Shown here: one piece after another, positions 41,224 to 51,019 of the stretch
Layout: every line of letters starts with the position of its first letter
Numbering within the stretch: position 1 is the stretch's first letter
Source of the DNA: Spirochaetaceae bacterium
Lineage (GTDB): Bacteria; Spirochaetota; Spirochaetia; SZUA-6; DRHE01
DNA: 64,000 bases
Assembly: GCA_020353535.1 (NCBI GenBank)
Contig: CP070696.1
Location: 3,789,205 to 3,853,204 of the forward strand
Direction: 5' to 3'
The notes under the pieces: model-generated
Told to the model about the DNA's origin: nothing
The model's database searches: none
Seen by the model: only the letters and a program-made list of their open reading frames with translations
Position numbers and translations under genes: made by a program

Positions 41224-41673
41224 CTAATTCTCGCTGAACAGCTCCACCACCTCGGCCGGCGTTGTGGCACCGATTACCGTGCGGCAAAAAGCCTGGCTCT
41301 TGGTGATGCGGGCTATGTCGGCCAGGGCTTCAATGTGGGGGCCGGACTGATCCGGCGGTGCCAGCAGCAGGAAGAACAGCTTCGAAGGATTGCCGTCGAT
41401 GGCCTGGAAATCGATTCCCTTCGGGGAAATTCCCAGGGCAATGGTCAGGGAATTGACAGACGGAGTCTTGGCGTGGGGCACGGCGATACCCTGCTCCAAA
41501 CCTGTGGAACCCAGACTCTCCCGCTTCATCAGGGCGTCATAGACCGCCTCCACATCCGCGATCTTGCCGGAGTCTCTCAGAACCTCCACCAGCTCCCGGA
41601 TTACCTCGGGTTTGGTCGTAGAGACCAGGGGAACTTTAACGACCTCCGGTCGAATCAGATCAACTAATGCCAT
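41224..41673 (-). CDS. PTS EIIA type-2 (PtsN-like) protein
   Basis: The 149-residue protein has the fructose/mannitol-type EIIA domain with the phosphorylated His in GIAVPHAKTP, and ALGISPKGIDF and FLLLAPPDQSGPH. PtsN-type proteins pass phosphate for regulation more than sugar uptake. The start is put at ATG 41673, with AAAGGACA upstream; an in-frame start 16 codons earlier overlaps the stress gene. No EIIB/EIIC gene lies nearby, supporting a regulatory role. Confidence 0.88.
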   Translation of the reverse strand: MALVDLIRPEVVKVPLVSTTKPEVIRELVEVLRDSGKIADVEAVYDALMKRESLGSTGLEQGIAVPHAKTPSVNSLTIALGISPKGIDFQAIDGNPSKLFFLLLAPPDQSGPHIEALADIARITKSQAFCRTVIGATTPAEVVELFSEN

Positions 41674-41693
41674 AGCTTGTCCTTTCTCATTTG

Positions 41694-42182
41694 TCAGGTC
41701 AGGGCGTCGTATAATTCCCAAACCCGGTCTTCATCTTTGACGATCAGCACAGAGCAGGGCACACTGCGCATAGCCCGTTCGGCCTCGTTGTAAAACTCGT
41801 CCCGGCGGCTGCGCACGTGGGAGAGCTCGCCGAGGATCAGCAGATCGATGTCATTTTCCTGAACGTACTTCTTGATCTCCTGATTCACCGCTCCGCTGAC
41901 GCTCACCACCTCGAGGGCCAGACCCTTCTTGCGGGCCAGACTCTGTACATGATTCAGATAGCGGTTGGCGTCGGCCTCCAGATCGCGCTTGTACTCCTCC
42001 TCTTCGACCTTGATGAAGATCCGGGCTTTGAGAAGGTCTTCCAGCGCACGGGTGTTCACCACGTACAGCGCGGCCAGTTCGGCTCTGGTGGCCCGACTCA
42101 AAACCACCGCATATTGGGCGGCGGTTATCGAGCCCTCGGTTCCATCCACATATACCAGGATCTTTTTAATCGGACCGTTCAT
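41694..42182 (-). CDS. Universal stress protein (UspA family)
   Basis: The 162-residue protein has the Usp fold: KKILVYVDGTEGSITAAQYA at the start, a middle helix segment, and DIDLLILGELSHVRSRRDEF, then SVPCSVLIVKDE at the end. The ATP-binding G-x2-G-x9-G-S/T pattern is altered here (GELSHVRSRRDEFYNEAERA), so it may not bind ATP. Its ATG overlaps the stop of V-ATPase subunit D by four bases (ATGA), so it is made with the ATPase. Confidence 0.85.
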   Translation of the reverse strand: MNGPIKKILVYVDGTEGSITAAQYAVVLSRATRAELAALYVVNTRALEDLLKARIFIKVEEEEYKRDLEADANRYLNHVQSLARKKGLALEVVSVSGAVNQEIKKYVQENDIDLLILGELSHVRSRRDEFYNEAERAMRSVPCSVLIVKDEDRVWELYDALT

Positions 42183-42817
42183 GTTCCTCGTTCCGCTCCC
42201 TCCTTTGCCTCCAGACGGCGTTTCACCATTTTCATTAAGACGAACATGTCCCGCTCGTTCTCCTCCAGCCGGTTCTGGATAAAGCCTACCGTCTGTTCCA
42301 GATCCGGAATGGCGATCTTCTCCAACGCGTTGACTTTCCGGATCGTTTTACGCACCTCCGCGGCCAGCCGTATAATGGAGATCTTCAACTCCGCCAGGCG
42401 GCCCATCAGCTGCAAGGCCTGCTTGAACTCCTCAAGGGAATTGTCGATCCAGAAGCTCGTGCCCAGCGGACTGTAGTAGGGTGGATGCTCGCTGAAGCTG
42501 GTCTGCACGACGGGAAGCCGCACCCCCATGACCCGGCGGGTCTTGAGCTCGATCTCGGCCCGGATGTTTACCGCACTGGCAAGACTGGAGACCCGCAGCT
42601 TCCCCATACGCAACACCGCCTGTTCAAGGGTCCGGTAAGCCTCCTCCAGAGCCTTCACCACCCTGTCCTGGAAGTCTACGGTCTGATCCACCAGGTTGAG
42701 CAGCTCGAGTACCAGGATATTTCGCTTCTGGTCCAGCAGCTCGTGGCCCAGGCGCGCGAACTCCAGCTCGTGGCGTATGCGTAGGAGGTTGGTCTTGGTC
42801 GGCGCTACGTTGGGCAA
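42179..42817 (-). CDS. ntpD: V-type ATPase subunit D
   Basis: The 212-residue protein is the central rotor stalk. After the start it reads NVAPTKTNLLRIRHELEFAR, the standard beginning of this subunit, then a long helical hairpin (GHELLDQKRNILVLELL). I prefer the TTG at 42817, four bases after the subunit B stop, with AGGGGATGATGAG as ribosome site; GTG 42856 would add 13 non-conserved residues and overlap B. It lies last of the ATPase genes. Confidence 0.93.
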   Translation of the reverse strand: MPNVAPTKTNLLRIRHELEFARLGHELLDQKRNILVLELLNLVDQTVDFQDRVVKALEEAYRTLEQAVLRMGKLRVSSLASAVNIRAEIELKTRRVMGVRLPVVQTSFSEHPPYYSPLGTSFWIDNSLEEFKQALQLMGRLAELKISIIRLAAEVRKTIRKVNALEKIAIPDLEQTVGFIQNRLEENERDMFVLMKMVKRRLEAKEGAERGT

Positions 42818-42821
42818 CTCA

Positions 42822-44330
42822 TCATCCCCTATAGTACTTCTCGATCTCCTCTTCACTGACCCGGTGCAACTCCTCCACCGGCAGGAGGCTCAGTGCGTCC
42901 CAACCCAGCTCGAGGGTCTCCTCTATGGTACGATCCTCTATCTTTGATTGGCTGACAAACTTGCGCTCGAAAGTATCGCCGAACTCGAGGTACTGATGGT
43001 CCAGGGGGGTCAACTCCTCTTCCCCGATCACCGAGGCCAGGTTGCGCACGTCTTTGACGTAGCTGTAGGCGGCAAATAGCTGGCTGGCCAGATGGGGATG
43101 ATCGACCCGGGTCATGCCCTCGCCGATGCCGTCCTTCATCAGCCGGGACAGGGAGGGAAGCCCGGCTACGGGGGGATAGATCCCGCGGGCGTCCATCTCC
43201 CGCTCGAACACGATCTGTCCCTCGGTGATGTAGCCGGTGAGGTCCGGAATGGGATGGGAGATGTCATCGTTGGGCATGGTAAGGATCGGCATCTGGGTGA
43301 TGGAACCGGGAAATTCCTTGATCATACCTGAGCGTTCGTAGATCTCCGCCAGATCGGAGTACAGGTAGCCGGGATAACCTTTGCGGGAGGGGATCTCCCC
43401 CCGGATCGTAGAGATCTCCCGCAGGGCTTCGCAGTAGTTGGACATGTCGGTCATGATCACCAACACGTGCATGTCACGGGAGAAGGCCAGGTGCTCGGCG
43501 AGGGTGAGGGCGGTTCGAGGGGTAATCAGCCGTTCGATCGAAGGATCGTCGGCCAGAGAAAGGAACAGCGCTACGTTTTCCAGAACACCGGAGCGCTCGA
43601 AACTGTCAATGAAGAAGCGGGCCACATCGTGTTTGACTCCCATGGCCGCGAACACCACGGCGAAGCGGCTCTCCTCCCCCCGGATTTTTGCCTGCCGGGC
43701 TATCTGGGCGGCCAGGGCGTTGTGGGGCAGGCCGTTGCCGGAGAAGATCGGCAGCTTCTGACCTCGGATCAGGGTATTCATGCCATCGATCGCAGAGATG
43801 CCGGTCTGGATGAAGTCCCGCGGATACTCCCGGGCCGTGGGATTGATCGGCCGGCCGTTGACATCCAGCTCCTCCTCCCCCGTGGGAGGGGGTCCGCCGT
43901 CGATCGGCTGACCCAGGCCGTTGAACACCCGCCCCAGCATTCTATCGCTGACTTGAACCGTATGCGGCTCCCCGCGAAAGCGTACATGGGTTTCCGGCAT
44001 AGTCAGCCCCGAAGTACCGGCGAACACCTGGAGCACGACCACGTCCGCGGAGGTATCCAGGACGATGCCCAATCGGATTTCCCCCGCGGGATCCACACAC
44101 TCCACCAGATCGCGGTAACCCACCGGGTGAGTGTTGCGCACGAACACCAGGGGTCCCTCGATGCGGTCCACCCCGATGTACTCCCGGCCGGCCAGCAGGC
44201 GCTTCTCGGCCGCTTCGATTCCGGAGGTGGTAACGGGGTTGCTGCCGGCAGCGGCGCGCGCGGCTGCGTTATCCGAGCGGGAGGCGGCGCCGTCCGCTCG
44301 GCCGGTGGCTGCGCTTCTACCGTTCTTCAT
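42822..44330 (-). CDS. ntpB: V-type ATPase subunit B
   Basis: The 502-residue protein is the non-catalytic regulatory subunit of the V1 head: [67 protein letters not shown] (in place of a P-loop) and [17 protein letters not shown]. It has an unusual 35-residue N-terminal extension rich in Ala, Arg and Ser. The start ATG 44330 lies inside the end of subunit A (14-base overlap) with GGAGGAG before it. Confidence 0.96.
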   Translation of the reverse strand: MKNGRSAATGRADGAASRSDNAAARAAAGSNPVTTSGIEAAEKRLLAGREYIGVDRIEGPLVFVRNTHPVGYRDLVECVDPAGEIRLGIVLDTSADVVVLQVFAGTSGLTMPETHVRFRGEPHTVQVSDRMLGRVFNGLGQPIDGGPPPTGEEELDVNGRPINPTAREYPRDFIQTGISAIDGMNTLIRGQKLPIFSGNGLPHNALAAQIARQAKIRGEESRFAVVFAAMGVKHDVARFFIDSFERSGVLENVALFLSLADDPSIERLITPRTALTLAEHLAFSRDMHVLVIMTDMSNYCEALREISTIRGEIPSRKGYPGYLYSDLAEIYERSGMIKEFPGSITQMPILTMPNDDISHPIPDLTGYITEGQIVFEREMDARGIYPPVAGLPSLSRLMKDGIGEGMTRVDHPHLASQLFAAYSYVKDVRNLASVIGEEELTPLDHQYLEFGDTFERKFVSQSKIEDRTIEETLELGWDALSLLPVEELHRVSEEEIEKYYRG

Positions 44331-46095
44331 AGATCTCCTCCAGTTGGTCGAGGGAGCGCTCCAGGCGGGCGGCCAGCTTGTCAAAAGCTCCGGGCTCGTC
44401 GTTTGAAATCGTGAACTTCATCTTGACCACATCCTGAAGCACTTTCATCCGGCGCAATCGCACCAGGGTCATGCCCCGGCGGATGGCCTCCGCCCCCCGG
44501 CGCCAGTAGGTCAGGATGAGAGCGAGCATCCGCGCCTGCTTCTCCACCGTAGAGTAGCGGTCCACATCGTCGAAGGCGTTCTGCTGCAGGAAGGCGTTCT
44601 TGAACAGGGTGCAGACCTCAATGATGAAGCGCTGGCTGTCCGGAAGGGCATCCGGTCCGACCAGCTTGACCACCTGCTGCAGCCGCACCTCCCGGTGAAG
44701 CAGATCGAGGATCTCCGCCCGGTCGGCGGTCCAATCACCCCCAACTTCCTGCTCCCACCAGGAAGTGACCTCCTCGACATACTCGCTGTAGCTCTCCAGC
44801 CAGGAGATGGCCGGGTAGTGGCGGGCGTTGGCCAGCTGTCTGTCCAATGCCCAGAAGCAGCGCACGAAACGCTTGGTGTGCTGGGTCACCGGCTCGGAGA
44901 AGTCCCCACCGGGGGGGGAAACCGCACCTACGATGCTCACCGAGCCGCCCTGGCCAGCCAGGGTTTTCATGGCCCCGGCCCGCTCGTAGAACTCGGCGAT
45001 GCGGGTGGGCAGGTAGGCGGGGAAACCTTCCTCCGCCGGCATCTCTTCCATGCGCCCCGACAGCTCCCGCAGCGCCTCGGCCCAGCGGGAGGTGGAATCC
45101 GCCATTATGGCTACGTCGTAGCCCTGGTCCCGGTAGTATTCAGCCAGGGTTGCACCCGTGTAGATCGAGGCTTCCCGGGCGGACACGGGCATGTTCGAGG
45201 TGTTGGCGATCAACACGGTACGCTCCATCAGGCTGCGTCCCGTGCGCGGATCGATGAGCTTGGGGAACTCGGTGAGCACATCGGTCATCTCGTTTCCCCG
45301 TTCCCCGCAGCCGATGTAGACGATGATCTCCGCGTCGCACCACTTGGCGATGGCGTGCTGGGTCATCGTCTTGCCGGTGCCAAATCCCCCCGGGATGGCC
45401 ACGCTACCTCCGCGAACCACGGGAAAAAGTGTATCGATTACCCGCTGCCCGGTGATCAGGGGCCGGCTCGCCGGCAGCCGCTCGGCCGCGGGCCTGGGGG
45501 TGCGGATGGGCCAGCGCTGCATCATGGGGACGGCTCGCTCGCCTCTATCGGTTTCGATAAGGGCGACCGGCTCCTCCACCGTGTACTCCCCTTCAGCGGC
45601 GAGAGACTTCAAGGCTCCCGACACCTCGGGGGGTAGCAAGACGCGGTGTTCGATCCGCTGTGTTTCCTGCACCGTTCCGATCACACTGCCCCCGGTCAGC
45701 GGAGAGCCCACGGCAAGGTCCGCCGGACGGAACAGCCACCGCTTCTCCCGGTCGAGGGAGGGGGTACGGATACCCCGCTGGATGAAGTTCCCGGACAGGG
45801 CCAGGATCCGCTCCAGGGGCCGCTGGATGCCGTCGTAGATCGTCCCGATCAATCCCGGGCCCAGCTCTACGGAGAGCGGGCTTCCGGAACCAAAGATGTT
45901 GTCTCCCGGGGCGATGCCCGTGGAGTCCTCGTAGACCTGGATGATGGCCCGGTCTCCGGCCAGCTTGATGATCTCCCCGACCAGGCGCACCTCCCCTACC
46001 CGCACCAGCTCCAGCATCATGGCGTCGCTGATGCCGGCGGCTTCGATGACCGGTCCGTTGACCCGCCTTACCTGTCCGACGATTCGTTCTTCCAT
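44317..46095 (-). CDS. ntpA: V-type ATPase catalytic subunit A
   Basis: The 592-residue catalytic subunit has the P-loop [20 protein letters not shown] segment ([16 protein letters not shown]), [20 protein letters not shown], and the V-type non-homologous insertion after the barrel. It hydrolyses or makes ATP in the V1 head with subunit B. The variant P-loop second residue (GG rather than GP) is minor. Start at ATG 46095, five bases after subunit E. Confidence 0.97.
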   Translation of the reverse strand: MEERIVGQVRRVNGPVIEAAGISDAMMLELVRVGEVRLVGEIIKLAGDRAIIQVYEDSTGIAPGDNIFGSGSPLSVELGPGLIGTIYDGIQRPLERILALSGNFIQRGIRTPSLDREKRWLFRPADLAVGSPLTGGSVIGTVQETQRIEHRVLLPPEVSGALKSLAAEGEYTVEEPVALIETDRGERAVPMMQRWPIRTPRPAAERLPASRPLITGQRVIDTLFPVVRGGSVAIPGGFGTGKTMTQHAIAKWCDAEIIVYIGCGERGNEMTDVLTEFPKLIDPRTGRSLMERTVLIANTSNMPVSAREASIYTGATLAEYYRDQGYDVAIMADSTSRWAEALRELSGRMEEMPAEEGFPAYLPTRIAEFYERAGAMKTLAGQGGSVSIVGAVSPPGGDFSEPVTQHTKRFVRCFWALDRQLANARHYPAISWLESYSEYVEEVTSWWEQEVGGDWTADRAEILDLLHREVRLQQVVKLVGPDALPDSQRFIIEVCTLFKNAFLQQNAFDDVDRYSTVEKQARMLALILTYWRRGAEAIRRGMTLVRLRRMKVLQDVVKMKFTISNDEPGAFDKLAARLERSLDQLEEIYEER

Positions 46096-46100
46096 TTTAC

Positions 46101-46814
46101 TTAGCGTGGCGTCTGCGCCTTCGCGGAGCGTGGCGTCTGCGCCAGTACCTCTTGGATCGTTTTGCGAATTTCCGACTGCTGCCGAAGCAGCCGGGTCGCC
46201 ACCTGGTTGTTGAACTCCACCCGTCCATCCGCTGCCTTCAGCACCACCCCCTGGGGGATCAGGGGATCCCCGTCACCCAGCGTCAGGCTCACCTTCCTCC
46301 CGGTCAACTCCGAAACCTTGCCCTCCGCGTCCCGAAGCAGTATTTTATCGATCTGCTTACGTTCGGGAGCCGAGGCGTTGACCGTAGCCTCGGCAGCGCC
46401 CAGCCCGATCGCAGCTTCCACGATCCAGGCCAGGAGCACCTCACGGTACTCCTGAGTACCGATCATCGCGGCCAACTGCTGCCGAACCCGGGAGATCACC
46501 TCCTGAACCGCCTGCTCCCGCAGCTTGAGGGCGATACGCCGGCGCTCCATGCGCAGGGAGGAGTCGGACTGAGCGCGAATGCGCCCGGCCTGTTCCTCGG
46601 CCTTGCTCTCCGCCTGCTGGATCACCGCCCTGGACTGTTCCGCGGCTGTCTGAATCCGCTCCTGCGCCGCTATTTCGGCTTCGCTGAGGATCTTATCCGC
46701 CTCTGTAGCGGCGTCCTGGGCGATGCCGGTGATCAGATTAGCCTGCTGCTGATCGGTCTGTTGATTGACCTGGATCTGGTCAGGCGCCCGCTTTTCGTAC
46801 TGCTGGTCGCTCAT
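46101..46814 (-). CDS. ntpE: V-type ATPase subunit E (peripheral stalk)
   Basis: The 237-residue protein has a long N-terminal helix rich in Gln, Ala and Glu (ILSEAEIAAQERIQTAAEQS) and a C-terminal globular domain with DAEGKVSELTGRKVSLTLG and GRVEFNNQVATRLL, as in peripheral-stalk subunit E. The extreme tail repeats AQTPR, coded by two copies of a 16-base repeat (46104-46119 and 46128-46143). Its ATG overlaps the subunit F stop by four bases. Confidence 0.9.
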   Translation of the reverse strand: MSDQQYEKRAPDQIQVNQQTDQQQANLITGIAQDAATEADKILSEAEIAAQERIQTAAEQSRAVIQQAESKAEEQAGRIRAQSDSSLRMERRRIALKLREQAVQEVISRVRQQLAAMIGTQEYREVLLAWIVEAAIGLGAAEATVNASAPERKQIDKILLRDAEGKVSELTGRKVSLTLGDGDPLIPQGVVLKAADGRVEFNNQVATRLLRQQSEIRKTIQEVLAQTPRSAKAQTPR

Positions 46815-47116
46815 AATTTGATTCCTATGGCTTGGTTTACCATTTCCCGGATGCCCGGTTTGCCGGAAAGCGGCCCCTGCCTGTCGGGGATCTCAACGAT
46901 CAGCGGAAAGTTCCGTGTGAAGATGAAGCGATCCACCTGGGGGCGAATCAGGTCGGCCACACGCTCGGTGATGATGACGATGCCGATATCGGACTGCTCC
47001 AGGGATGTGGAAAATGCTTCCTGGGCCTGAGTCTGGGTCTGTACCACGGCTCCAGCCACGCCGACCAGCCCGAAGCCAAGCACCGCATCCTCGTCCCCGA
47101 TGATGAAGTAGCGCAT
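46811..47116 (-). CDS. ntpF: V-type ATPase subunit F
   Basis: The 101-residue protein has the typical subunit F start (MRYFIIGDEDAVLGFGLVGV) and a core of IGIVIITERVADLI followed by FPLIVEIPDRQGP. It sits on the rotor stalk with subunit D and regulates turnover. It lies 17 bases after the K gene stop and overlaps E. Confidence 0.93.
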   Translation of the reverse strand: MRYFIIGDEDAVLGFGLVGVAGAVVQTQTQAQEAFSTSLEQSDIGIVIITERVADLIRPQVDRFIFTRNFPLIVEIPDRQGPLSGKPGIREMVNQAIGIKL

Positions 47117-47133
47117 TCCTTGGGCCTGTCGTC

Positions 47134-47508
47134 CTAGATTCTCCCCAGGATCATCAGAGCGGTGATGAAACCGAAAACCACCAATCCTTCGGCCAAGGCG
47201 ATAAAGATCAGAGCCTGGCTGGCGATCTCCGGCCTCTCTCCGATGGCTCCCATGGCAGCCGCCCCGACGTTGGCGATGGCGATACCAGCACCGATGGCGC
47301 CGAAACCGAAGGCCACGGCCGCGGCGATCAGGCCGAAACGGGCTACGGAGGCGCGCTCCGCGGTCAACTCCGGCTGGGCTGCAGGCACCTGTTCCTGGGC
47401 GAAGACCCGCACCACCGAAACCATTCCGAACATGACGAAGAAGGCGAACAGAAAAATCAGACTCAAGAATATCTTCCGTCTGAATCTCGCTTTATTCGTT
47501 TTTTCCAC
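47134..47508 (-). CDS. ntpK: V-type ATPase membrane rotor subunit K
   Basis: The 124-residue proteolipid has an N-terminal signal-like segment (IFLSLIFLFAFFVMFGMVSV), a linker, and a two-helix hairpin (LIAAAVAFGFGAIGAGIAIA and ALIFIALAEGLVVFGFITAL) with the ion-binding Glu in ALAEG. Thermus-type L subunits have the same two-helix plus signal layout; Enterococcus-type K subunits have four helices. It starts at GTG with GGAGGATGAT in front. Confidence 0.92.
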   Translation of the reverse strand: MEKTNKARFRRKIFLSLIFLFAFFVMFGMVSVVRVFAQEQVPAAQPELTAERASVARFGLIAAAVAFGFGAIGAGIAIANVGAAAMGAIGERPEIASQALIFIALAEGLVVFGFITALMILGRI

Positions 47509-47517
47509 ATCATCCTC

Positions 47518-49542
47518 CTAGGCAGAAGTTTTACGCAGCGTCACCGGGGCGTAAGCCCGCCCGGAGCCGCTGAAATATTTGGAGAAGAACTCGTAGTAGT
47601 TCAACCTCAAAGACTGGATTCCTGCGGACAATCCCTCCAGAAGGATGACCAGGGCATTGCCCGCGATCAAGACGAGATAGGAGCCGATGGTGAAACTCCC
47701 GGAAGGCCCGCCGATCATCCCGGCGATCGAGAAAAAGGCCATCATCAGACTGACGTGGGCGATTCCCAATCCGGCCACCCGCATGAAACTGAGGGTGTTG
47801 GCTAGGTAGCCGGAGAAGATCTCCAGGATCTCCACGATCCATTCCATGAAGAAATCCACGGGTGTGAGCAGGGTAAAGGATTTGCGCGGCTTGTGGAGCA
47901 GGTACTCCAGCACCGGTTTGGCGGTCAGCAGGAAGACAGGTAGGCCGATCAGCAGGATCAGCAGATTGGCATCGGGCAGCTGCCTATAGTCGTGGCGGAC
48001 GAAGTACATGGCCGCATACACGCCGGCTGCGTAGATCCAGCCGCCTATCAATCCCCCCTTGTCGAAGACAAGACGAAACCATCTCCGCTTCACTACACAG
48101 TTGACCCAGTTCAGGGCGAGGCCCAGGGCGATCACGGCGATGCCGAAATAGATGGTGATCAACAGAATACCGTAGATATCGGTCACGAGGCCTCTGCCGC
48201 CGTGCCCGGCCACCACCCCGTGATAGTCGAACCATAGAGGTGGGAACCACTGCATTCCGAAGTAGGAGCCGAACAAGACCCCCGTAACCACCGCGGCCCC
48301 TCCGCAGTAGGCGATCAGCCGCAGAAGGTTGCGCACCCCGGTGCGGGTTCCCCTATACAGGAGGGAGCCGAGGATTCCCAGCACGAGCAGCACCGCTCCG
48401 TGGCCCGCGTCTCCGAACATCAGGCCGAACATGATCAGGTAGGCCACGGCCACCAGGGGCGTGGGATCGATGCTGCCGTACTCCGGAACCGAGTAGTTGG
48501 TGACCAGCATCTGAAAGGGGGAGAGGAATTTGGGGTTGTGCATCTGCACCGGTACAGAGGCTGGATGCTCTCTGGACACTTCCCGGCCCGGATGCCATTC
48601 CAGGTAGCAGCGGTCGCCGGTTGCGCTGCGCACCGCCTCGGTCAGCACGGTCCTCTTGTTCGTGGGCAGCCAGCCGGAAAAGATGACCGTCCGGGCCGTT
48701 TTGCTGAAGAAGGACTGCACCCGTGCGTATAGTTCGTTCAAGCGGAGATTGCGCCACAGCTGCTCCAGGATCGGAAGCTTTTCCCGGATCATGGATTCCG
48801 CCTGGGTCTTGAGCTCCTCCTGTTCATCGTGAAGCAGCTGCAGCTTGTGCGCCAGTTCCGCCCGGACCTGGTCCTTCTTCCCGGAAAGCTCCTGGGGAAG
48901 TTGCGCATCGGTCCAGCCGAATTTATCCAGAACCCGATCGACCAGGCCCTCATCCCGCTTCATGGTGATCAACAGCAGCAGGGTCTGGTTGTTCTGTATA
49001 CCGATCTCCATCATCACGCTGGGGATCTCCCCCATGGCCGCTTGAAAGGAGTCGAAGAGAGAACCGCGAATCGATCCGGTATGCACACTCAGGTAGGAGT
49101 ACTGGGATCGGGCTTCTACCACTTCTCCGAGACTGCCGAACAGCTCGAGCTGGCGCTGGATATCGGTGAGCCGGAGGATCTCCTGCTGTCGGGCGCTCTG
49201 GCGGTCCCGGATCGCCTGCACGCCCGCGGCCAGGGCGTCGAGAACCTTGTTGGTCTCCTCCAGGTCAACCGCCTGTAGATCCTCCACTTTGAGATCCTCT
49301 CCGCTCGGGATCTTCTCCTCCACCATGTCGTAGAATCCCTCGATGCGTCGGCGAATCTCGGCGACCAGGGTCTCGGCGACCTTGGGGGTGACCGCCTCTA
49401 CCTTGGAGTCTATATTGCGGTCCACCTCGGTGATGCTGACGAGGTGAAGAAGCCCTAGGCGGAGCAGCTCCTTTGTCACCGCGTCGGCGTGGTGATCGAG
49501 CACCACCGCCACGACCTGCTGCATCGGCTCGGTGAAAATCAT
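47518..49542 (-). CDS. ntpI: V-type ATPase subunit I (a-type stator)
   Basis: The 674-residue protein has a long cytosolic N-terminal half with coiled coils (about 1-350) and seven or eight membrane helices in the C-terminal half (PLVAVAYLIMFGLMFGDAGH, SYFGMQWFPPLW, SFMRVAGLGIAHVSLMMAFF). The essential Arg of the ion path lies in the LSFMRVAGLG segment. It forms the static half-channel against the K ring. It starts 7 bases after subunit C. Confidence 0.95.
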   Translation of the reverse strand: MIFTEPMQQVVAVVLDHHADAVTKELLRLGLLHLVSITEVDRNIDSKVEAVTPKVAETLVAEIRRRIEGFYDMVEEKIPSGEDLKVEDLQAVDLEETNKVLDALAAGVQAIRDRQSARQQEILRLTDIQRQLELFGSLGEVVEARSQYSYLSVHTGSIRGSLFDSFQAAMGEIPSVMMEIGIQNNQTLLLLITMKRDEGLVDRVLDKFGWTDAQLPQELSGKKDQVRAELAHKLQLLHDEQEELKTQAESMIREKLPILEQLWRNLRLNELYARVQSFFSKTARTVIFSGWLPTNKRTVLTEAVRSATGDRCYLEWHPGREVSREHPASVPVQMHNPKFLSPFQMLVTNYSVPEYGSIDPTPLVAVAYLIMFGLMFGDAGHGAVLLVLGILGSLLYRGTRTGVRNLLRLIAYCGGAAVVTGVLFGSYFGMQWFPPLWFDYHGVVAGHGGRGLVTDIYGILLITIYFGIAVIALGLALNWVNCVVKRRWFRLVFDKGGLIGGWIYAAGVYAAMYFVRHDYRQLPDANLLILLIGLPVFLLTAKPVLEYLLHKPRKSFTLLTPVDFFMEWIVEILEIFSGYLANTLSFMRVAGLGIAHVSLMMAFFSIAGMIGGPSGSFTIGSYLVLIAGNALVILLEGLSAGIQSLRLNYYEFFSKYFSGSGRAYAPVTLRKTSA

Positions 49543-49549
49543 AGCGCTA

Positions 49550-50620
49550 CTATATTAGGGCCAGGATGTGTTCCTCCGGCCAGTCATAAAACTTGGCGTT
49601 CAGAACGGTCATGATTTTTCGAATCTCATTTGCTTTGAGAATAAAATAGGCTAAAACGATTCCGATTGTGAAGGGGTATCCGGTGAGGATTTTGCGCACC
49701 TCGATGGCCAAGATCTGCTCCAGGATACGCTCGATCATGGTCAGCCGGGCGGTGAGTTTCGTCTGCTCCTGGGAGGAAAGCAGGGGAGCGATCTCCGGGT
49801 AGCGTCTTCCCACCAGGGCGGAGATCTCCCGGTCGGTTCGCTCGGCGGTGTAGCTCTCCCGCATGAGCTCGGGGGTCAGGTTCAGTCCCCCGGGCAGGGT
49901 ATAGCCCAAGGCTTGATCCTCCTCAAGAGAATAGAAGTTCTTGAAACGGATCAGCCATCCCACGTTCTGCAGATCGATCTCTACACCGAGCAGGCGTTGG
50001 GCGATCTCCCGGTCCCGCGTCGACAGCTGATCCGTGGCCTGTACCAGCCGGCTGTAGAGATATCGGTCCAGGGTCAACTCCAGTGGGAAGAGACTGGCGG
50101 CTTGCATCACCTTGGCAGCCTGCTGCCGGACGATCTCTGAATAGGGAGTCCCCTCAAGACGATCCGCCACCTGCTCCAGGGTATCGGCGTCGATGATTCC
50201 GTCCAGGTCGATGGAGTGGTGGATTGCACGGCGCAGCAGGTAGCCTCTGGCATCGTCGACGGCCCGCCCGCGAATGCGCCGATCGAACCACAGGCGGAGG
50301 GCGTTCTTCAGGTTTTCGATTTCGAAACGTTCCCCCAAGGCACGCACGAAATCCCGCACCTCCTCCTCCAACAGTCGTTCCAGCTCCAGGTAAATCGAAA
50401 GCTCTCCGCGCAGGAGCTCCAGCTCCGCGGTCTTGATGTCCCCGGTCCGTTCATAGACCTTCTGCACCGGGGCGAAATCGCTTTCCGCCAGCATCTGCAC
50501 GCTTTCGGCCAGGGAGCGAGCCCGTACCAGCTGCCGGATGAATTGCTCCGGCAGGATCTTGCTGATACGGGTACGCAGCTTGGCATTTATGAAAGCGTAG
50601 GTCTTCAGTGGTCTAGCCAA
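49550..50620 (-). CDS. ntpC: V-type ATPase subunit C
   Basis: The 356-residue, all-helical protein has the three repeated helical bundles of subunit C (AFINAKLRTRISKIL; ENLKNALRLWFDRRIRG; LLGVEIDLQNVGWLIRFKNF; EIRKIMTVLNAKFYDWPEEH), which link the rotor stalk to the K ring. The ends are typical of the family. It starts 24 bases after the G/H gene. Confidence 0.92.
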   Translation of the reverse strand: MARPLKTYAFINAKLRTRISKILPEQFIRQLVRARSLAESVQMLAESDFAPVQKVYERTGDIKTAELELLRGELSIYLELERLLEEEVRDFVRALGERFEIENLKNALRLWFDRRIRGRAVDDARGYLLRRAIHHSIDLDGIIDADTLEQVADRLEGTPYSEIVRQQAAKVMQAASLFPLELTLDRYLYSRLVQATDQLSTRDREIAQRLLGVEIDLQNVGWLIRFKNFYSLEEDQALGYTLPGGLNLTPELMRESYTAERTDREISALVGRRYPEIAPLLSSQEQTKLTARLTMIERILEQILAIEVRKILTGYPFTIGIVLAYFILKANEIRKIMTVLNAKFYDWPEEHILALI

Positions 50621-50644
50621 TGTCTTACCAGCGTTCGCTGATCT

Positions 50645-50965
50645 TCAGGTCCACTCGGGAGCGATAATCCGCTCGATTACTGCTTCCACGGCCCGGGAAA
50701 TATCCTTTTCATGATTTTGAAAAAACTCCTGGTCCTGGTCCCGTGTCTGCTGCATGGCCTTCTCATATTCCGCCTGAGCCCGACTGCGTGCCGCTTCCAG
50801 GATCTCCTGAGAGCGTTTTCCGGCCTGCTCCCTAGCCTGCTGCAACGCGTCCTGGACCTCTCGATCCGCCTGTGCTCGAATCTCACCAGCCTTGCTGCGG
50901 GCTTCCTGAATTCGCGCTTCCGCCGCTTTCTCCGCTTCCAGAACCTTGGTTACGATTTCCTGCAT
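50645..50965 (-). CDS. V-type ATPase peripheral stalk subunit G/H
   Basis: The 106-residue protein is one long charged helix (EAEKAAEARIQEARSKAGEI, then DREVQDALQQAREQAGKR) with a short end IERIIAP, as in the small stalk subunit that pairs with E. It is first in the operon, with its own promoter 20 bases upstream and GGAGG before the ATG. Operon order G/H-C-I-K-F-E-A-B-D. Confidence 0.85.
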   Translation of the reverse strand: MQEIVTKVLEAEKAAEARIQEARSKAGEIRAQADREVQDALQQAREQAGKRSQEILEAARSRAQAEYEKAMQQTRDQDQEFFQNHEKDISRAVEAVIERIIAPEWT

Positions 50966-50987
50966 GCGCCATCCTCCCTCCCCGACC

Positions 50988-51017
50988 CTTATACCACATC
51001 CCGGCAGAGCGCTTCAA
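50988..51017 (-). promoter_or_regulatory. Promoter of the V-ATPase operon
   Basis: On the minus strand TTGAAG (51017-51012) and TATAAG (50993-50988) have an 18-base spacer, with the start codon at 50965. It adjoins the 3' end of the toxin gene. Confidence 0.55.
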
Positions 51018-51019
51018 TC

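Noticed and set aside
43467..44414. 315-codon open frame on the plus strand
   Set aside because: It is opposite V-ATPase subunit B, which has all family motifs.
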